A stretch of DNA of 64,000 nucleotides from Lymantria dispar (GCA_032191425.1 CM063464.1:9243001-9307000), one strand, 5' to 3'. Counted from the stretch's first letter, positions 40,410 to 51,236 are shown. A program made the numbers and translations. The notes: generated by a model from the letters alone, not told the origin.

Positions 40410-40591
40410 GCGTCACCCGCAGAGAGGCTGACCGGGCGACGGCGATCGAGGTCCCCGAGGGGAACGTCGAGAGGACAGGGTCGGCGACGAAGGCGACGTG
40501 GCTACGGGTGGGTAATAGGGCCGCGCGCCGCCCCTCCATCGGACGGAGCCGGGCAGCGGGTGCGTTGACCATGGCCAGCACTAAAAAAAAA
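40410..40591 (+). mobile_element. R1-like LINE 3' end (subfamily 3)
   Basis: GCGTCACCCGCAGAGAGGCT to CCATGGCCAGCACTAAAAAAA. Diverged flanking repeats AGAGATGTGTGCAGT (about 40395-40409) and AGAGAAATGTATGCAGT (40592-40608) look like an aged target duplication. Confidence 0.75.
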
Positions 40592-40982
40592 AGAGAAATG
40601 TATGCAGTAAGGTTTGTACCTTGTCAGTTATCTAGTCCATTCGTCCCCCATTAACTAAGGTACGATAAGAAAATATACGGGTTAACGTTTTTAAATTAAC
40701 CCCTCTATCTCTAATGAGCCTAATTATAATTACAAATTTGGATATTAATCGATAATTGTTCGATTGGTGTTGTTTTTACTTGCACGCAATAATATTAAAC
40801 TAGTGCAATGCAATTAGCTGTTATTTATGATTTTATATTAGAGTTGAACCATTTATAATGCTTAGGTACTTAGAATGTAACTTATACTGTGACTTTGTCT
40901 GTATAGATTAATTTCTTCAATTCTTATATTTTTTTTAATGAATACTTCTAACTTGCCTAAGTTTCCGTGTTATGTATGATTT
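40592..40982. other. Unassigned AT-rich spacer
   Basis: No gene or repeat recognised. Confidence 0.5.
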
Positions 40983-41215
40983 CCGTGTGTTGTCGGAGTA
41001 AGAATATAATTCACCACCCCCCTCTCTTACCCGTGGATGTCGTAAAAGATGACTAAGGGATATATTATGCATATGACATCTATGCAAGAGATGGAAAACT
41101 CGAAACAAAACCCTATACCAACCTGTCTATCTAGCATGGTATAGTAAGGTCAATCTCCCTCCTATTATGGAGGAGGCTCGAGCCCAGTAGTGGGACGTAT
41201 ATGAGCCGAAATGAT
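40983..41215 (+). mobile_element. TGA-SINE, full length
   Basis: From CCGTGTGTTGTCGGAGTAAG to GTATATGAGCCGAAATGATG. Confidence 0.85.
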
Positions 41216-41217
41216 GA

Positions 41218-41427
41218 ATAATTAACAGCGCCTTGCGGTTTCACTCGCAGTTCCTCTTCCCGTGGAAATATCGGGATAAATTATAGCTTATGTTTTATTC
41301 TGATATGTAAGCTATATTATTGTGAAGTTTCATCAAAATCCATACAGTAGTTTTTGGGTGAATGAGCAACAAACATCTTCATATCCTCACAAATTTTCGC
41401 GTTAATAATATTATATAGTAGGAAGGA
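41218..41427 (-). mobile_element. Decayed non-autonomous Helitron
   Basis: Minus strand begins TCCTTCCTACTATATAATAT (41427). Contains CTCTTCCCGTGGAAATATCG and GAGCAACAAACATCTTCATA (read on +). The CTAG end is not preserved. Confidence 0.6.
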
Positions 41428-41539
41428 TGATAGGCAGGGTTAGATGGGGAGTAAATTCACGTAAGTCCTCATCGACATGATCATGTGATGTGTTAACGCT
41501 AATACCATATCTATAGTTATGTCTATGTTACTATATCTG

Positions 41540-41736
41540 GGAGGGTACCCCAATAGGGGGTATTCCGTCCGGCCGACTACTGATGTCAAGTAACCCTGCT
41601 CCGGTGGTCGGCCCAACGACGAAGGCGACGTGGTTTTCGGGTGGGTTGCGAGAGTTGCATGCTTAAGCCCCTCTGTCACCCCGGACGGAGTGGTGCGGAG
41701 GCGCGCCGACGGCAACCCACCCACAAAAAAAAAAAA
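41540..41736 (+). mobile_element. R1-like LINE 3' end, with target-site duplication
   Basis: GGAGGGTACCCCAATAGGGG to CAACCCACCCAC plus 12-bp poly(A). A perfect 14-bp duplication TGTTACTATATCTG flanks it (41526-41539 and 41737-41750). Confidence 0.9.
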
Positions 41737-41904
41737 TGTTACTATATCTGTATCAATATTTTTCAAAATTAGCTAAATGCAAAAAGTTTTCATTTAGATA
41801 CTAATATTAATTTAAGATCAAACAAAAAAATTAATTTGAATATCCAAAAATAACAAGTGTTTGTTTATTGTCTTAAGTTTTCACTTCAGTCGGCAGTTAT
41901 CATG

Positions 41905-42008
41905 GCTGCTTATGTATTTTGAGAGGCCATGGGCTGGTCTCATCTTATGTGAGAGGCCTACATTCAGCAGTGAACGGCGATAGGCTGAAATGATGATGAA
42001 TGATGAAA
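41905..42008 (+). mobile_element. RTE-like LINE 3' terminus
   Basis: GAGAGGCCTACATTCAGCAG, GAACGGCGATAGGCTGAAAT and ATGATGAATGATGA: the RTE 3' end and tail without coding sequence. It faces the minus-strand RTE copy 75 bp away. Confidence 0.7.
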
Positions 42009-42079
42009 GTAGAGACCGAAAAGCCCGAAGAAGGAAATGGCGGTGAAATGTATTCTTACTTCAATAACACATATAAGTA

Positions 42080-42690
42080 GTTTTCCATCCATCCATCAGC
42101 CTACAGAAGTCCACTGCTGGACATAGGCCTCCCCACGAGAATGCCACTCGGAACGGTCCTGCGCCACTTGCAACGGTTCCCTGCGACTTTGAGAATGTCG
42201 TCAGTCCACCTAGTGGGGGGTCGTCCTACGCTGTGCCGTCCGATTCATGGTCACCACTCAAGAACCTTTCTTCCCCAACGATTGTCGGTTCGACGAGCGA
42301 TGTGGCCTGCCCATTGCCATTTCAACGTGCTAATTCTGCGGGCTATGTCGGTTACACCCGTTCTTCTACGGATTGCCGTGTAGCACGCTGCACACATAGC
42401 ACGCTGAGCGACTTTGAGCTTTTTTATGAGGCCGACATTTAGAGACCACGTTTCAGTGCCGTAAGTCATCGCTGGTAACACACACTGGTTATAAACCTTT
42501 GGTTTCAGACATTGCGGAACATTGGACGAGAAGATCCTCTTAAGTTTCCCGAACGCTGCCCAGCCGAGTTGGATTCGTCGGCTGACCTCTTTCTCGAAAT
42601 TGGATCTACCTAACTGGACTGTTTGTCCTAGGTAAACATAATGATTCACAACTTCGAGAATCGCATTCCCAACTAGGACCGGTAAGTAGT
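42080..42690 (-). pseudogene. RTE/BovB-like LINE C-terminus with 3' end
   Basis: On the minus strand an open frame (42251-42649) reads NHYVYLGQTVQLGRSNFEKE, then VSRRIQLGWAAFGKLKRIFS, QCVLPAMTYGTETWSLNVGL, and ARRISTLKWQWAGHIARRTD NRWGRKVLEW. This is the linker and C-terminal region after the reverse transcriptase in RTE-type proteins. The AMLGISLRDRIRN block is shortened. After the frame breaks near 42250, the 3' untranslated region ends GAGGCCTATGTCCAGCAGTG and a GGATGGATGGA-type tail. This is the longest intact RTE frame in the window outside 60857-62080. Confidence 0.8.
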
Positions 42691-43221
42691 TTTACAGGCA
42701 TGCAATAATACCTTTGACAAACGAACAAAATATCTTACATTTTTCTGTTACATTGTAATTGAGTATATTAGGTAAGTGCGTTCTTATTTAGCGTATAGTG
42801 GATTAATAACTTTGTTTTTTTTTTAACGTTCGTTTACGTTAATTGAGAATCGTTTAACAACAGGAATATCGCAATAAACTATGATAATAATGCAATAAAT
42901 AACACTTACTGTTTATGTACCTACACTTAAAATTTAAACCAAGTTAAATTCTTTGTTGTGTCCTACTATGGCGGTGGCAAGTGCCCAACAGTGGGTTTAT
43001 TTGAGATGATAATGTCAAATATGAACAGACAGACAGGGTTGTCTATCCTTTACATGAATTTGCTATGAACAATAAAGCCTTATTTATTATTCCTTTTATA
43101 ATTTACGAAAAAGAAAGAAAAAAATAGCCATGAACTCTTATGAAGATACACGATAATAGTGAAACTGTTGGATTGCAGAAAACCATTTTAACTAGTCATC
43201 AATCACTTCCGAACATCGTCG
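42691..43221. other. Unassigned AT-rich spacer with TGA-SINE scrap
   Basis: 42958-43008 (CCTACTATGGCGGTGGCAAG, CCCAACAGTGGG...GAGATGAT) is a plus-oriented TGA-SINE 3' scrap. The rest is unassigned. Confidence 0.5.
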
Positions 43222-43403
43222 TCTCATACATGTCCCACTTCTGGGCTCAAGCCTCCTCCTCGATTGGAAGGAAATTGACCTACTATACTAGGTTAGACAT
43301 GTTGGTATAGGCCTTTATTTCGAGTCCTTCTCTTGCACAGATCTCATATGCCATAGGAACTCCTAAAGGGGATGGTGAATTATTACTTACTCTGTCACCA
43401 TAA
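43222..43403 (-). mobile_element. TGA-SINE copy with deletions
   Basis: TCGTCTCATACATGTCCCAC through TTACTCTGTCACCATAA. Lacks the GTCGTCTTTTACGAC block. Confidence 0.75.
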
Positions 43404-44559
43404 TTTATAATATAAAACAATATTGACTTTAACATAACTACTGATAACCTTGCCTTGACTGAAAGCGAATGTTACACATCAGAACATTTTCAATAGAGTA
43501 ATAAATCATATGTTACTGTAACCCTTCAAATACTGACGCGACCACTAATGACTTCGAGTCAGCAAAAACAAAAAAAAAACGTTCAGGGAAAAAATTATTT
43601 AAAATTCAAAAAAGAAAATAAAAAGCCTATGCTCCATGAGGCTTGTTGACATAAAACCACAGAAATGGGGCCGAGAGTCTCTTAACTAATTTCTTCCATC
43701 GCTACCGTATACAGAGAGTGTTAATTGCACTGTGCGATAAAGATGAGAGATATAAATTAAGAGGGCGTGTGAATGAGATAGTTGATGACACGGCTACGAA
43801 ATAAAAAGTTGTTCATACCAGTTTGCGCACTCACACAGTAGCGTTAGCTCGTTATGGCAATGCTTTTAACCCTATAATGAACGTTTATGTTTGATTAAAA
43901 AAACATGATTTTTGTATAACTGTTCATTTTATCGACTGTTAAATGGAGTATTTCAATAATTTGTTTAATTATTAATAAATGCGAAGGTAATTTAGCATTA
44001 CGTATGTAAAGACATTAGTATGGAGGGTATTATTTGTTTTTAGTTTTATAAAAGCGTAACATCTGCTTCGTTTATGAATACTAAACAAATTAACGTTAAA
44101 AACTGGTTATAAGTTCTTTAAACCGTCTAAATAATATCATTATATATATAGTTTTAGTTATTATTTAGTTATTTTATTCAGTGAAAACAAAGTATTTATG
44201 ATGTGATGAATTAGATGTACAAATTTCGTATATAATAGAAATTCAAATTTTACAGTGCTTGTGGTCAGCATGTCGCATTTTTGAACCATACAATTCTGTC
44301 ATATTATACTTCTCGACTTTTACTTTTCTGATAATATCAACCTAGATATTTAGGTCATTATCAAAATGTTCGTAATGAAGTTCAAACAATAACAATAACG
44401 ACCCGCAGAGATCTCAATTTCGAATACATGCATCGCCTGTTTAAAGTTATACACAAATTAAAAAATAAATAAATTACTATTTATAATTACATACTTTAAT
44501 GATGAACAAAAATATCAACGGGAAACCGGGACCTATAAGAACTGTAGAGATTTTAATAT
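43404..44559. other. Unassigned AT-rich spacer
   Basis: No coding-like frame. 43660-43870 is a little GC-richer (GGGGCCGAGAGTCTCTTAAC, GCACTCACACAGTAGCGTTA) but not recognised. Confidence 0.45.
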
Positions 44560-44790
44560 AACACGTCGCCTTCGTCGTTGGGCCGATCACCGGTGCAGAG
44601 TGCCTTGACTACAGTGGTCAATCCGACGGAATACCCCGAGGTAGTACCCTCTCCCATCGACATCTCCCCTGGACGCCGATCGCTGTCGCGAGGCTAACCT
44701 CTCCGTGGGTGCCGGACTAAATCCCCGGTCCGGTCACCCGCAGTCTCTGCTAGGGCCACCCTAGCAGAGACCGCGGGTCAGGCGCATTTA
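44560..44790 (-). mobile_element. R1-like LINE fragment with 5' inverted duplication
   Basis: Minus-oriented 3' untranslated region sequence (ACACGTCGCCTTCGTCGTTG, TAAATCCCCGGTCCGGTCAC). No poly(A) at its left end. Its 5' edge ends in the palindrome at 44737-44777. Confidence 0.7.
44737..44777. repeat. Quasi-palindrome at an R1-like 5' edge
   Basis: Arms 44737-44755 and 44759-44777 (19 bp, one mismatch), loop CCA. Confidence 0.85.
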
Positions 44791-45314
44791 TGGATCGCTT
44801 GAAGATGTGTCATGGACGGAAAAGGACTCTATAATATAAAAAATGAGAGGGTAATACTAAAAACTATCGAAAGCTTCAACAAAAATTAATCGTTGACTAC
44901 ATTAGTAATTTGTAATTCTGAGTAGGTAAATTAAGTCAAGTAGTAATATAATAAAAAATAAAACATTAACTTAAAATAAATTAAACTGCCACGGGTACTA
45001 AAGGTCCCAAGCTCGCATTATAATGTTACGTCAACCCGTTGACAAGTTGAAGGCGATTGGCACAACGCTCCGGCTTCCGCGATATGGTTAATTAGCAATA
45101 AAACCCTGCCTTGTTCGGTCGAAACGACCATGGTTTGTAAAGGGTTATCATGATACTTTGTAACACATGAATGCATGTAATCACGCTATAATTAATAAGA
45201 AAGCTTGTTAGCTTAATATATTACGTAGTTTTATACAGTGTTTGTTAATCTGTTGAAACGGCTCGTCAAATTTTAATGCAATCTACTTTAAGATTAGATC
45301 TAGCTTTAAGATGT
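44791..45314. other. Unassigned spacer
   Basis: 44990-45130 is GC-richer (CGACCATGGTTTG, GGCTTCCGCGATATGG) without a convincing frame. Nothing recognised. Confidence 0.45.
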
Positions 45315-45537
45315 CATCATCAACACTACTATGTTCGAGGCTGCTCCATCATAGGAAGGAAATTTACCTACTGTACCATGCTGGTCAGACGTATTAGTAT
45401 AGGGTTTTATTACTAGCTAGCCTTCTCTTGCATAGATATTATTATCTGCATATTATATCCCCAAGTTTTTTTACGACATCCACAGGCCAGAAATGGAATG
45501 GTGACCTGTATTCTTATTTCATCACCATGTGGAGGGA
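45315..45537 (-). mobile_element. TGA-SINE copy, part of 3' end deleted
   Basis: GTTCGAGGCTGCTCCATCAT through TATTTCATCACCATGTGGAG. Confidence 0.75.
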
Positions 45538-45663
45538 GCCATTAAGCTATTAAGTTATGCCCGAGTCCCTCCCTCCATTACCCCGGACGATTTGAATGAG
45601 GACCAGGAAAAATACTGTCTTAAAAATAACTTATTAAGCAGATAATATTACTTTTAGCTAACG

Positions 45664-45752
45664 AAAAATCATAATAAAACCCTTTTAACAAGCTGCTTAA
45701 TATGATACAAGTTAATTTCCTTCCATAATTAATGAGGATTGTGACCAACTGT
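45664..45752 (+). mobile_element. TGA-SINE degenerate scrap
   Basis: AAAATCATAATAAAACCCTT, TTAATTTCCTTCCATAATTA, GAGGATTGTGACCAACTGTG. Low identity. Confidence 0.4.
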
Positions 45753-45825
45753 GTTATTTTTGTCTTTTATCTTTTTTAAACTTTTTTAAACGCGGCGAAT
45801 TTTGCAAACATAATTCATCGAACCA

Positions 45826-46043
45826 GCTCATATACTTCCAACTGCTGGGCTCGAGCCTCCTCCACAATAGGAGGGAAAATGACCTACTATGCCACGCTGG
45901 TTAGGCGTGTTGGCATAGGATTTTATTTCAAGTTTGCATAGGTGTTATATGCATATTGTATCTCTTAGTCGTCTTTTAGGACACCCACGAGCAAGAGCAC
46001 GAAGGAGTGATGAATTGTATTCTTACACCGTTACCACACGGAC
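45826..46043 (-). mobile_element. TGA-SINE copy
   Basis: CAGCTCATATACTTCCAACT through CACCGTTACCACACGG. Confidence 0.85.
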
Positions 46044-46190
46044 GTAATTAACGGAAACAAATTACAATCCCACTCAGAACAAATATTTGTGTATCGTACA
46101 TATTCTGGTTCTATTATTGAACCCACGGCACTAGGCATGGTAGATGAGTATTTTAATCACGACGCCTGCTGTGCAGTTCGGTTTCATGAG
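46044..46190 (-). mobile_element. tRNA-derived SINE, decayed
   Basis: Plus-strand reading GTAATTAACGGAAACAAATT, CCACTCAGAACAAATATTTG, then TTGAACCCACGGC (box B side) and TTTTAATCACGACGCCTGC (box A side). Confidence 0.55.
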
Positions 46191-46476
46191 TGGTGGGGAA
46201 GAAACTACACTATAAATTAACTAAGTGGAAAATTTAATATGTGTGACCATATAAGATGGGTTTCAGACGCACCTCAGATGGGTTTCAGAAGTTGAAATAG
46301 TCGTAAAAGCCGACTATGATGTCAGGATCTAGTAGGTAGTAGTCTAGGATCAACCTCTGTTAGAAGAATAAAAGCTGTGCCAATCAAATTTGAATGCAGA
46401 TGGCGTAGTGTTTAAGATATTGATGCCTACTACGCTAGATACCACTGATTCAAATGTCACGCAGGCCAACACTTTT

Positions 46477-47438
46477 TCAAAACCATGCGCGGATACCGCA
46501 TGGTGTTGACGGAGGAAACGCGCCTGTTGGCCGGGACTCCCCGGTGGGACCTGGAGGCGGAAATGCTCGCTGGTTTGTGTCGGCGGTACGGTCGGGGGTG
46601 CGAGCGGAGGGCGGTATGGTCTCACCGTGAGGGAGCTCACCGCCTGGCGCGTCGACGCCCGCCGAGACGTCATTGCCCGTTGGGTAATGACGTCTCGACG
46701 TCTTTTGGCTTGAGAGCCCTCGGTTCGCGGTGTGGACCATGGAGAACTTCCGGCTGGTGCTGATGCAGTGGTTGAAATGGCGGCGCAGGGTGCTCTCCTT
46801 CCGACTAGTGCAGGTGTTGATGGGGCATGGATGCTTCGCCAAATACCTGTACACGGTCGTTAGGAGGGAGAGTACACTATCCTGCCACCACTGCGATTGT
46901 GACGAGGACACGGCGCAGCATACGCTCGAGGTTCGTGCCGCCTGGGCAGAGCAGCGTCGTGAACTCGGATCCTCGATGCCGACCTGACGTTGCCGACCAT
47001 CGTCAGGGCAATGCTCGACAGCGTCAGGAACTGGAACGTGGTCGCAGCCTTCTGCGAGGTAGTAGCCTCACGGAAGGAGGCGGCGGAGCGCGTACGCGAG
47101 GAACGTTTCGTCGACGACGCGAACCGCCGCCGACGACTGGGGCGGCTTAGGCGCGATTATCTACGCCTCATGTCGCCCTACCCGAGGCCGCAGGTGACGT
47201 GACCGGGGAATTAGTCCGTCACCTGCCGAGAGGCCGACCGCATGAGGAAAAACTTTTAAATAGGGGATATTCCATCAGGGCGACCACTGACGTCAAGTCA
47301 CCCTGCTCCGGTGGTCGGTCCAACGACGAAGGTGACGTGTCACGGGTGGGTTGCGGGTGTGCGTGCTTACGCCCCTCTGTCGCCCCTGAAGGAGTGGTGC
47401 GAGGAGCGCGCCGACCGTAACCCACCCCCTTAAAAAAC
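46477..47438 (+). mobile_element. R1-clade LINE, 5'-truncated, decayed
   Basis: Second-longest R1-like copy. ORF2 pieces lie in three frames: MRGYRMVLTEETRLLAGTPR (46485 on), FRLVQVLMGHGCFAKYLYTV to SCHHCDCDEDTAQHTLEVRA (about 46800-46940), and VAAFCEVVASRKEAAERVRE to RRRLGRLRRDYLRLM (47037-47172). The last cysteine of the Cys/His motif has become arginine. Then the 3' untranslated region ends ACCCACCCCCTT plus a six-A run. GCCAACACTTTT / GCCAACACATTT (46465-46476, 47439-47450) is an aged target duplication. A palindrome (46664-46698) interrupts the ORF. Confidence 0.85.
46664..46698. repeat. Quasi-palindrome in an R1-like ORF
   Basis: Arms 46664-46679 and 46683-46698 (16 bp, one mismatch), loop GTT. 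The right arm replaces sequence present in the copy at 38604-39798 after GACGTCATCGCCCGTTGGGT. Confidence 0.85.
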
Positions 47439-47565
47439 GCCAACACATTTGGCGATCCAGAAATTGTTGTTCTGAGTCTGGATGTAATTTGTGTCCGTTA
47501 ATTATATGTGTCTAAAGTTCCACGCAATACAAGGATTGTTTATTTAATCAATATAAATTCAGATA

Positions 47566-47927
47566 AAGACAGATAGATCAGTTCACAAATAATACATTTC
47601 CAACAGGAATAAATAAAAAAAATATACAGCTGGGGGGTTAAAACCGGCGACCCAGTTATCGGCCCCGATATGGTATAATATATAAACTCGACTATTTCTT
47701 CTGAGCACAATAATTGTTATAGTGCATTGATAACCTTTGATTTTGTTAGACTTAATGAATAATAGAGTTGACATATTTAATAATACATATAATATCCACA
47801 ACTTTTTTTATACACTACCTATTATCGCAAATGGACAAAAATGCATCTAAGTCGCTGCTTACCACTAAGATATATTGCTACTTTCAAGAGAGATTTAATT
47901 ATTATTAGTGTAGTTAGTAATTATTAT
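47566..47927. other. Unassigned AT-rich spacer
   Basis: No repeat recognised. 47635-47680 contains GTTAAAACCGGCGACCCAGT, without known identity. Confidence 0.45.
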
Positions 47928-48260
47928 TAGTCGTAGGACCGCCCTGTTGACAGTTGTATGTCTACAGCCGTGGGCCGGTGCGTCCGAGGTAGTACCACCA
48001 CAGTCTCGCAGAAGATCGACGTTTAAGTAGTGGCAATCTGTTACTGTGCTTCGTTCGGTAAGCGAGGGAACCGGAACTCCATTTTCTGAGGGTGTTTGCG
48101 TATGGTGAGTTTTGGTGATGCTTTTGGTATTATAGAAATTCACACTCATTCACCTTCACTTTCTTCATGGCAGGCGGTGGCCTAACAACGGCTCGTGAGC
48201 ATCATCACTTACCATCAGGTGTATTGTTCGCTCGCTTACTACCAACTGCAATAAAAAAAA
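47928..48260 (+). mobile_element. E-SINE, full length but diverged
   Basis: GTCGTAGGACCGCCCTGTTG head, AAGATCGACGTTTAAGTAGT body, CACTTACCATCAGGTGTATT tail, AATAAAAAAAA end. Confidence 0.8.
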
Positions 48261-48389
48261 TATACCGTAAAATATACTCGTAAAACTTACTTTTTCATCA
48301 GTTTCAATAGGCGTTTTAATTTGGAAGTTGGCCTACTATTCTACGCAGGCCACGGATTAGCGTAGTCTCACTTTAAGTTATTCTTATCT

Positions 48390-48905
48390 ACTTAAATCCC
48401 TTTGTCCTTTCCTAAAACATACAAGGTTGAAGTGTCAATAGTAGGTCTGTTGTAACGGCGGTGCTTCATATCAGCTATGTCTTCTTTAATTCGAGTTCTT
48501 AAGGATTTCTTTGTTTGTCCAGTGTAAGAGAAATTATAGTTACAGTCAAGTTTATAAGCGCCTGCACCCTGTAGAGGGATCTGGCACTTGACAGGTGGTA
48601 AGAATTAACTAATTCCTCAATGGCTTAAAATAAGTTATTTATGGAACCCGTTTTAAGATGTAGCCGATCTTGTCAGTGACTCCTTTCACATAAGGTAGTA
48701 CTGCAGGGAGGCGTTCAACTGTAGGTGGTTTAACGCAGTCTCTATGAGGGAGACGAAGACCTTGTAGCTTATTTGCACGTAGAACCCGCTTGACATGCTA
48801 TAGCTCCCCAGCCAGGTGTTCATCATCACAGATTCCTCGTGCTCTCTGCAACAAAGATTTAGACACGGTAGCTAACTTCGTCTTCGTTCTTTCAGTCTTC
48901 TTACA
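48390..48905 (-). pseudogene. Penelope-like element ORF remnant (reverse transcriptase end and GIY-YIG region)
   Basis: Minus strand, reading from about 48790: KRVLRANKLQGLRLPHRDCV, then KPPTVERLPAVLPYVKGVTD and KIGYILKRVP, then after a gap IPLQGAGAYKLDCNYNFSYT and GQTKKSLRTRIKEDIADMKH, then RRYNRPTIDTSTL. The LPYVKGVTDKI block followed by YKLDC...YTGQTKKSLRTRIKEH fits Penelope-like retroelements, where a GIY-YIG endonuclease domain follows the reverse transcriptase. In the motif here the usual IGQT appears as TGQT. Frameshifts separate the pieces and the polymerase core is not seen. The inverted repeat at 49440-49580 may belong to the same element's terminal region. Confidence 0.7.
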
Positions 48906-49439
48906 CACTTTTTAGTATACCGCATACTAAAACGTGTGACAAATATACTATTTAAATCATTACGTATGTACTTTAGACATTTATTTGGATATTGCCATAT
49001 CTAGTATCTATATAGTTCTACAAGAGCGAATCATTCCCCCAAGGCTCGTAGAAGACGTTACTAAGAATCAAAGCGCTGATAGTGATTATTTATTGCACAT
49101 TATAATCACATTAACTGCACACTCAATGTGACGAACATATAACAGTTAATTTGTTATAATTTCAATGAAGATTTAGTGTTTCCTTTTTGATAAACTAGGA
49201 ACTGATTTTACTAACTTTGTTGTTTCTATTCTCATTGTTTTACTCTATATAGATAGATTTTGCAATTTAATACACCTTTTGGGCCATAGGCTTTCATTCT
49301 TTCATGAAACGTCTATTTCTGGAGTGAGAGACTCCACAAAGGACAAAGAAATAGTCGCCTCGCTTGGTAGATGCATTGGGTGGAAACCTAATAATTTCTG
49401 ATGTTTGCGGGAATATTACACATTGTAAATAAAATTACT
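48906..49439. other. Unassigned AT-rich spacer
   Basis: Lies 5' of the Penelope-like remnant. No further domain recognised. Confidence 0.45.
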
Positions 49440-49580
49440 TTAAGGCATTTATTGCGTTTGTATTTGATTTTTGATTGCCCAATGTTTCGAACACTTTATA
49501 GTGTGACCGTTACCATGAACGCTGCAAAGTGTACAAAACGTCGGGCAATTAAAAATAAAATACAAACTTGATAAAATCAC
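49440..49580. repeat. Inverted repeat, possibly a Penelope-like terminal structure
   Basis: Left arm TTTGTATTTGATTTTTGATT / GCCCAATGTTTCGAACAC and right arm GTACAAAACGTCGGGCAATT / AAAAATAAAATACAAAC pair imperfectly over about 55 bp with about 25 bp between. Single arms occur at 28485-28560 and 34330-34400. Confidence 0.7.
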
Positions 49581-49608
49581 GGAAAAATGTTAATAAGGTC
49601 TGCTATAC

Positions 49609-49803
49609 TTACTGTATGGATCAGCATATTGGGCGAAAAAAGTGACGAATAAAAGACGATTGCATATAGCATGATAGATGTGCGGCGCGACGAGAATAGA
49701 TAAAATAAGGAACGAACATATAAAAGAAAGTTTAACAGTAGCATCAGTAACGGAGAAGTTAAGTAACGAACGCTTGACCTGGTACGGACATTTGATAAGG
49801 TTG
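49609..49803 (+). pseudogene. LINE reverse transcriptase C-terminal fragment
   Basis: Reads YGSAYWAKKVTNKRRLHIA, two adjacent stops, then MCGATRIDKIRNEHIKESLT, VASVTEKLSNERLTWYGHLI. The pattern (YGSE.W...RRL...MLRWMCG.TR.DKIRNE.I...L.WYGH..R) is a common C-terminal block of metazoan LINE proteins. The residues normally between HIA and MCG are deleted. It runs straight into a tRNA-SINE head. Confidence 0.6.
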
Positions 49804-49866
49804 ATGATAGGAATTCGAACCCACGATACTGGAAGGTTAGGGCATTATCTTAACCCCTACCCCATT
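49798..49866 (-). mobile_element. tRNA-derived SINE head
   Basis: Minus strand: box A-like TGGGGTAGGGGTTAAGATAA and box B GGGTTCGAATTCC. The rest of the SINE is absent. Confidence 0.6.
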
Positions 49867-50445
49867 TCTCTCTTCTCTCTATACTTGTACTTATTATGAC
49901 CTGTAACTTAGATTAGTTAGGCTGCAGCAGAAAATCAGCGCTGCAAGTTTATGTAGCATACGCTGAGCAAGGCAACACCTTTTGGACACTATTACTTGGA
50001 ATTTCAATTGTATATACTACTATTTTAATTATCAATATTTTTTCATCTTCGTTTTTTATATCATTTTGTATATATTTATATGTCAAGCATGTAACTATAG
50101 TCTCCAATAAATCTTATTTTCTTTCTTTCTTTCATTTGTACAGTGAAATAGGATAAAAGCAGAATGATGATGATAAAATAGGTCCATTCCGTAAAAAATC
50201 CAACTCTGATAATATCTTATAAACTGTTTTCTCGCACGAACGCGTATATTAATTGAACATTAGGGTTATATGCAATAAACAATGAGCGTTTATACCAAAT
50301 TACAGTAATTTGACTTCAAACGAAATTACCGGAATATAACATTTAAAAAAACCATTTGCTTTTAATTTTGCAATTTGTCCGCTTAAATGGTATAACTGTA
50401 GTGGTTTAATTTGCAAACCAGTATTGCGATTTTGGTTCACAAAAA
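49867..50445. other. Unassigned AT-rich spacer
   Basis: No gene or repeat recognised. Confidence 0.5.
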
Positions 50446-50585
50446 ATGACACTCTGAACGGTCCTGTGCCACTTGTATCCAACGGTTCCCTGTGACTTTC
50501 AAGATGTCGTCAGTCCATCTAGTAGGACGTCCTATGCGGCTTCGTTCTATTCGTGGTTGCCATTTGGCAACCTTTTTTCCTAATA
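50446..50585 (-). pseudogene. RTE-like LINE C-terminal scrap
   Basis: CTGAACGGTCCTGTGCCACT, GATGTCGTCAGTCCATCTAG and GGACGTCCTATGCGGC match the 3' coding end of the RTE copies at 42130-42240 and 60940-61040 (the GRP..RW.DDI.K..G block). Confidence 0.65.
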
Positions 50586-50635
50586 AATAATAATGCCGAA
50601 TAATTTCTTATTTTCATACTAATATCAAACTTTTC

Positions 50636-50872
50636 CGTATAGTGACGGAGTAAGAATACAATTCACCACTCCCTATCTTGCTCGCGGATTTAGTAAAAGA
50701 AAACTAAAGGATATAATTCGCATATAACATCTATGCAAGAGATGGACAACTCGAAATAAAGCCCTATACCAACCTATCTGATCAGCATAGTATAGCAAGG
50801 TCAATTGCCCTCCTACTGTGGAAGAGGCTCAAGCCCAACAGCGAAACGTATATGAGCTGAAATGATAATGAG
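50636..50872 (+). mobile_element. TGA-SINE, full length
   Basis: From CGTATAGTGACGGAGTAAGA to GTATATGAGCTGAAATGATA. Confidence 0.85.
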
Positions 50873-50944
50873 CGATAAAATCAAACTATAATAGTTTGAG
50901 CTGTGTAGTCAAGGCCTGATTAACCCCTGATTAAGCAATGCAAT

Positions 50945-51022
50945 TCTCAGGTCCATGGTTTAAGGCCTATGAGCAGCAGTATCAGTTACCATCAAGTGTG
51001 CTATTTTATCTTTTGCCACCTA
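50945..51022 (+). mobile_element. E-SINE / CR1 3' scrap
   Basis: AAGGCCTATGAGCAGCAGTA, CAGTTACCATCAAGTGTGCT, then an A-rich end. Confidence 0.6.
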
Positions 51023-51236
51023 CAAGCATTAAAAAAAATAAATACACAATATTGAGACAGTACACAAACTCAAAAAAATCGTTCGATGAAATGTTTTCTT
51101 TTTGATGTATGCTCGAGGCCCCTAATCTGTGCGGGGCCTCTAGGAAATTACCTAGTTTACCTTATGGATAATCCGGCCCTATGTGTAGTAGCGGCTATGA
51201 ATACTGCCAATCCTTGCATTCCTCTTGGTTGTCGTA

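Larger units (their letters stand above)
46397..47565 (+). mobile_element. tRNA-derived SINE split by an R1-like element
   Basis: Head AGATGGCGTAGTGTTTAAGA (46399-46418) and tail part resuming at 47439 with ATCCAGAAATTGTTGTTCTG, GTCTGGATGTAATTTGTGTC, CGCAATACAAGGATTG. Removing 46477-47438 restores one SINE. Confidence 0.75.
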
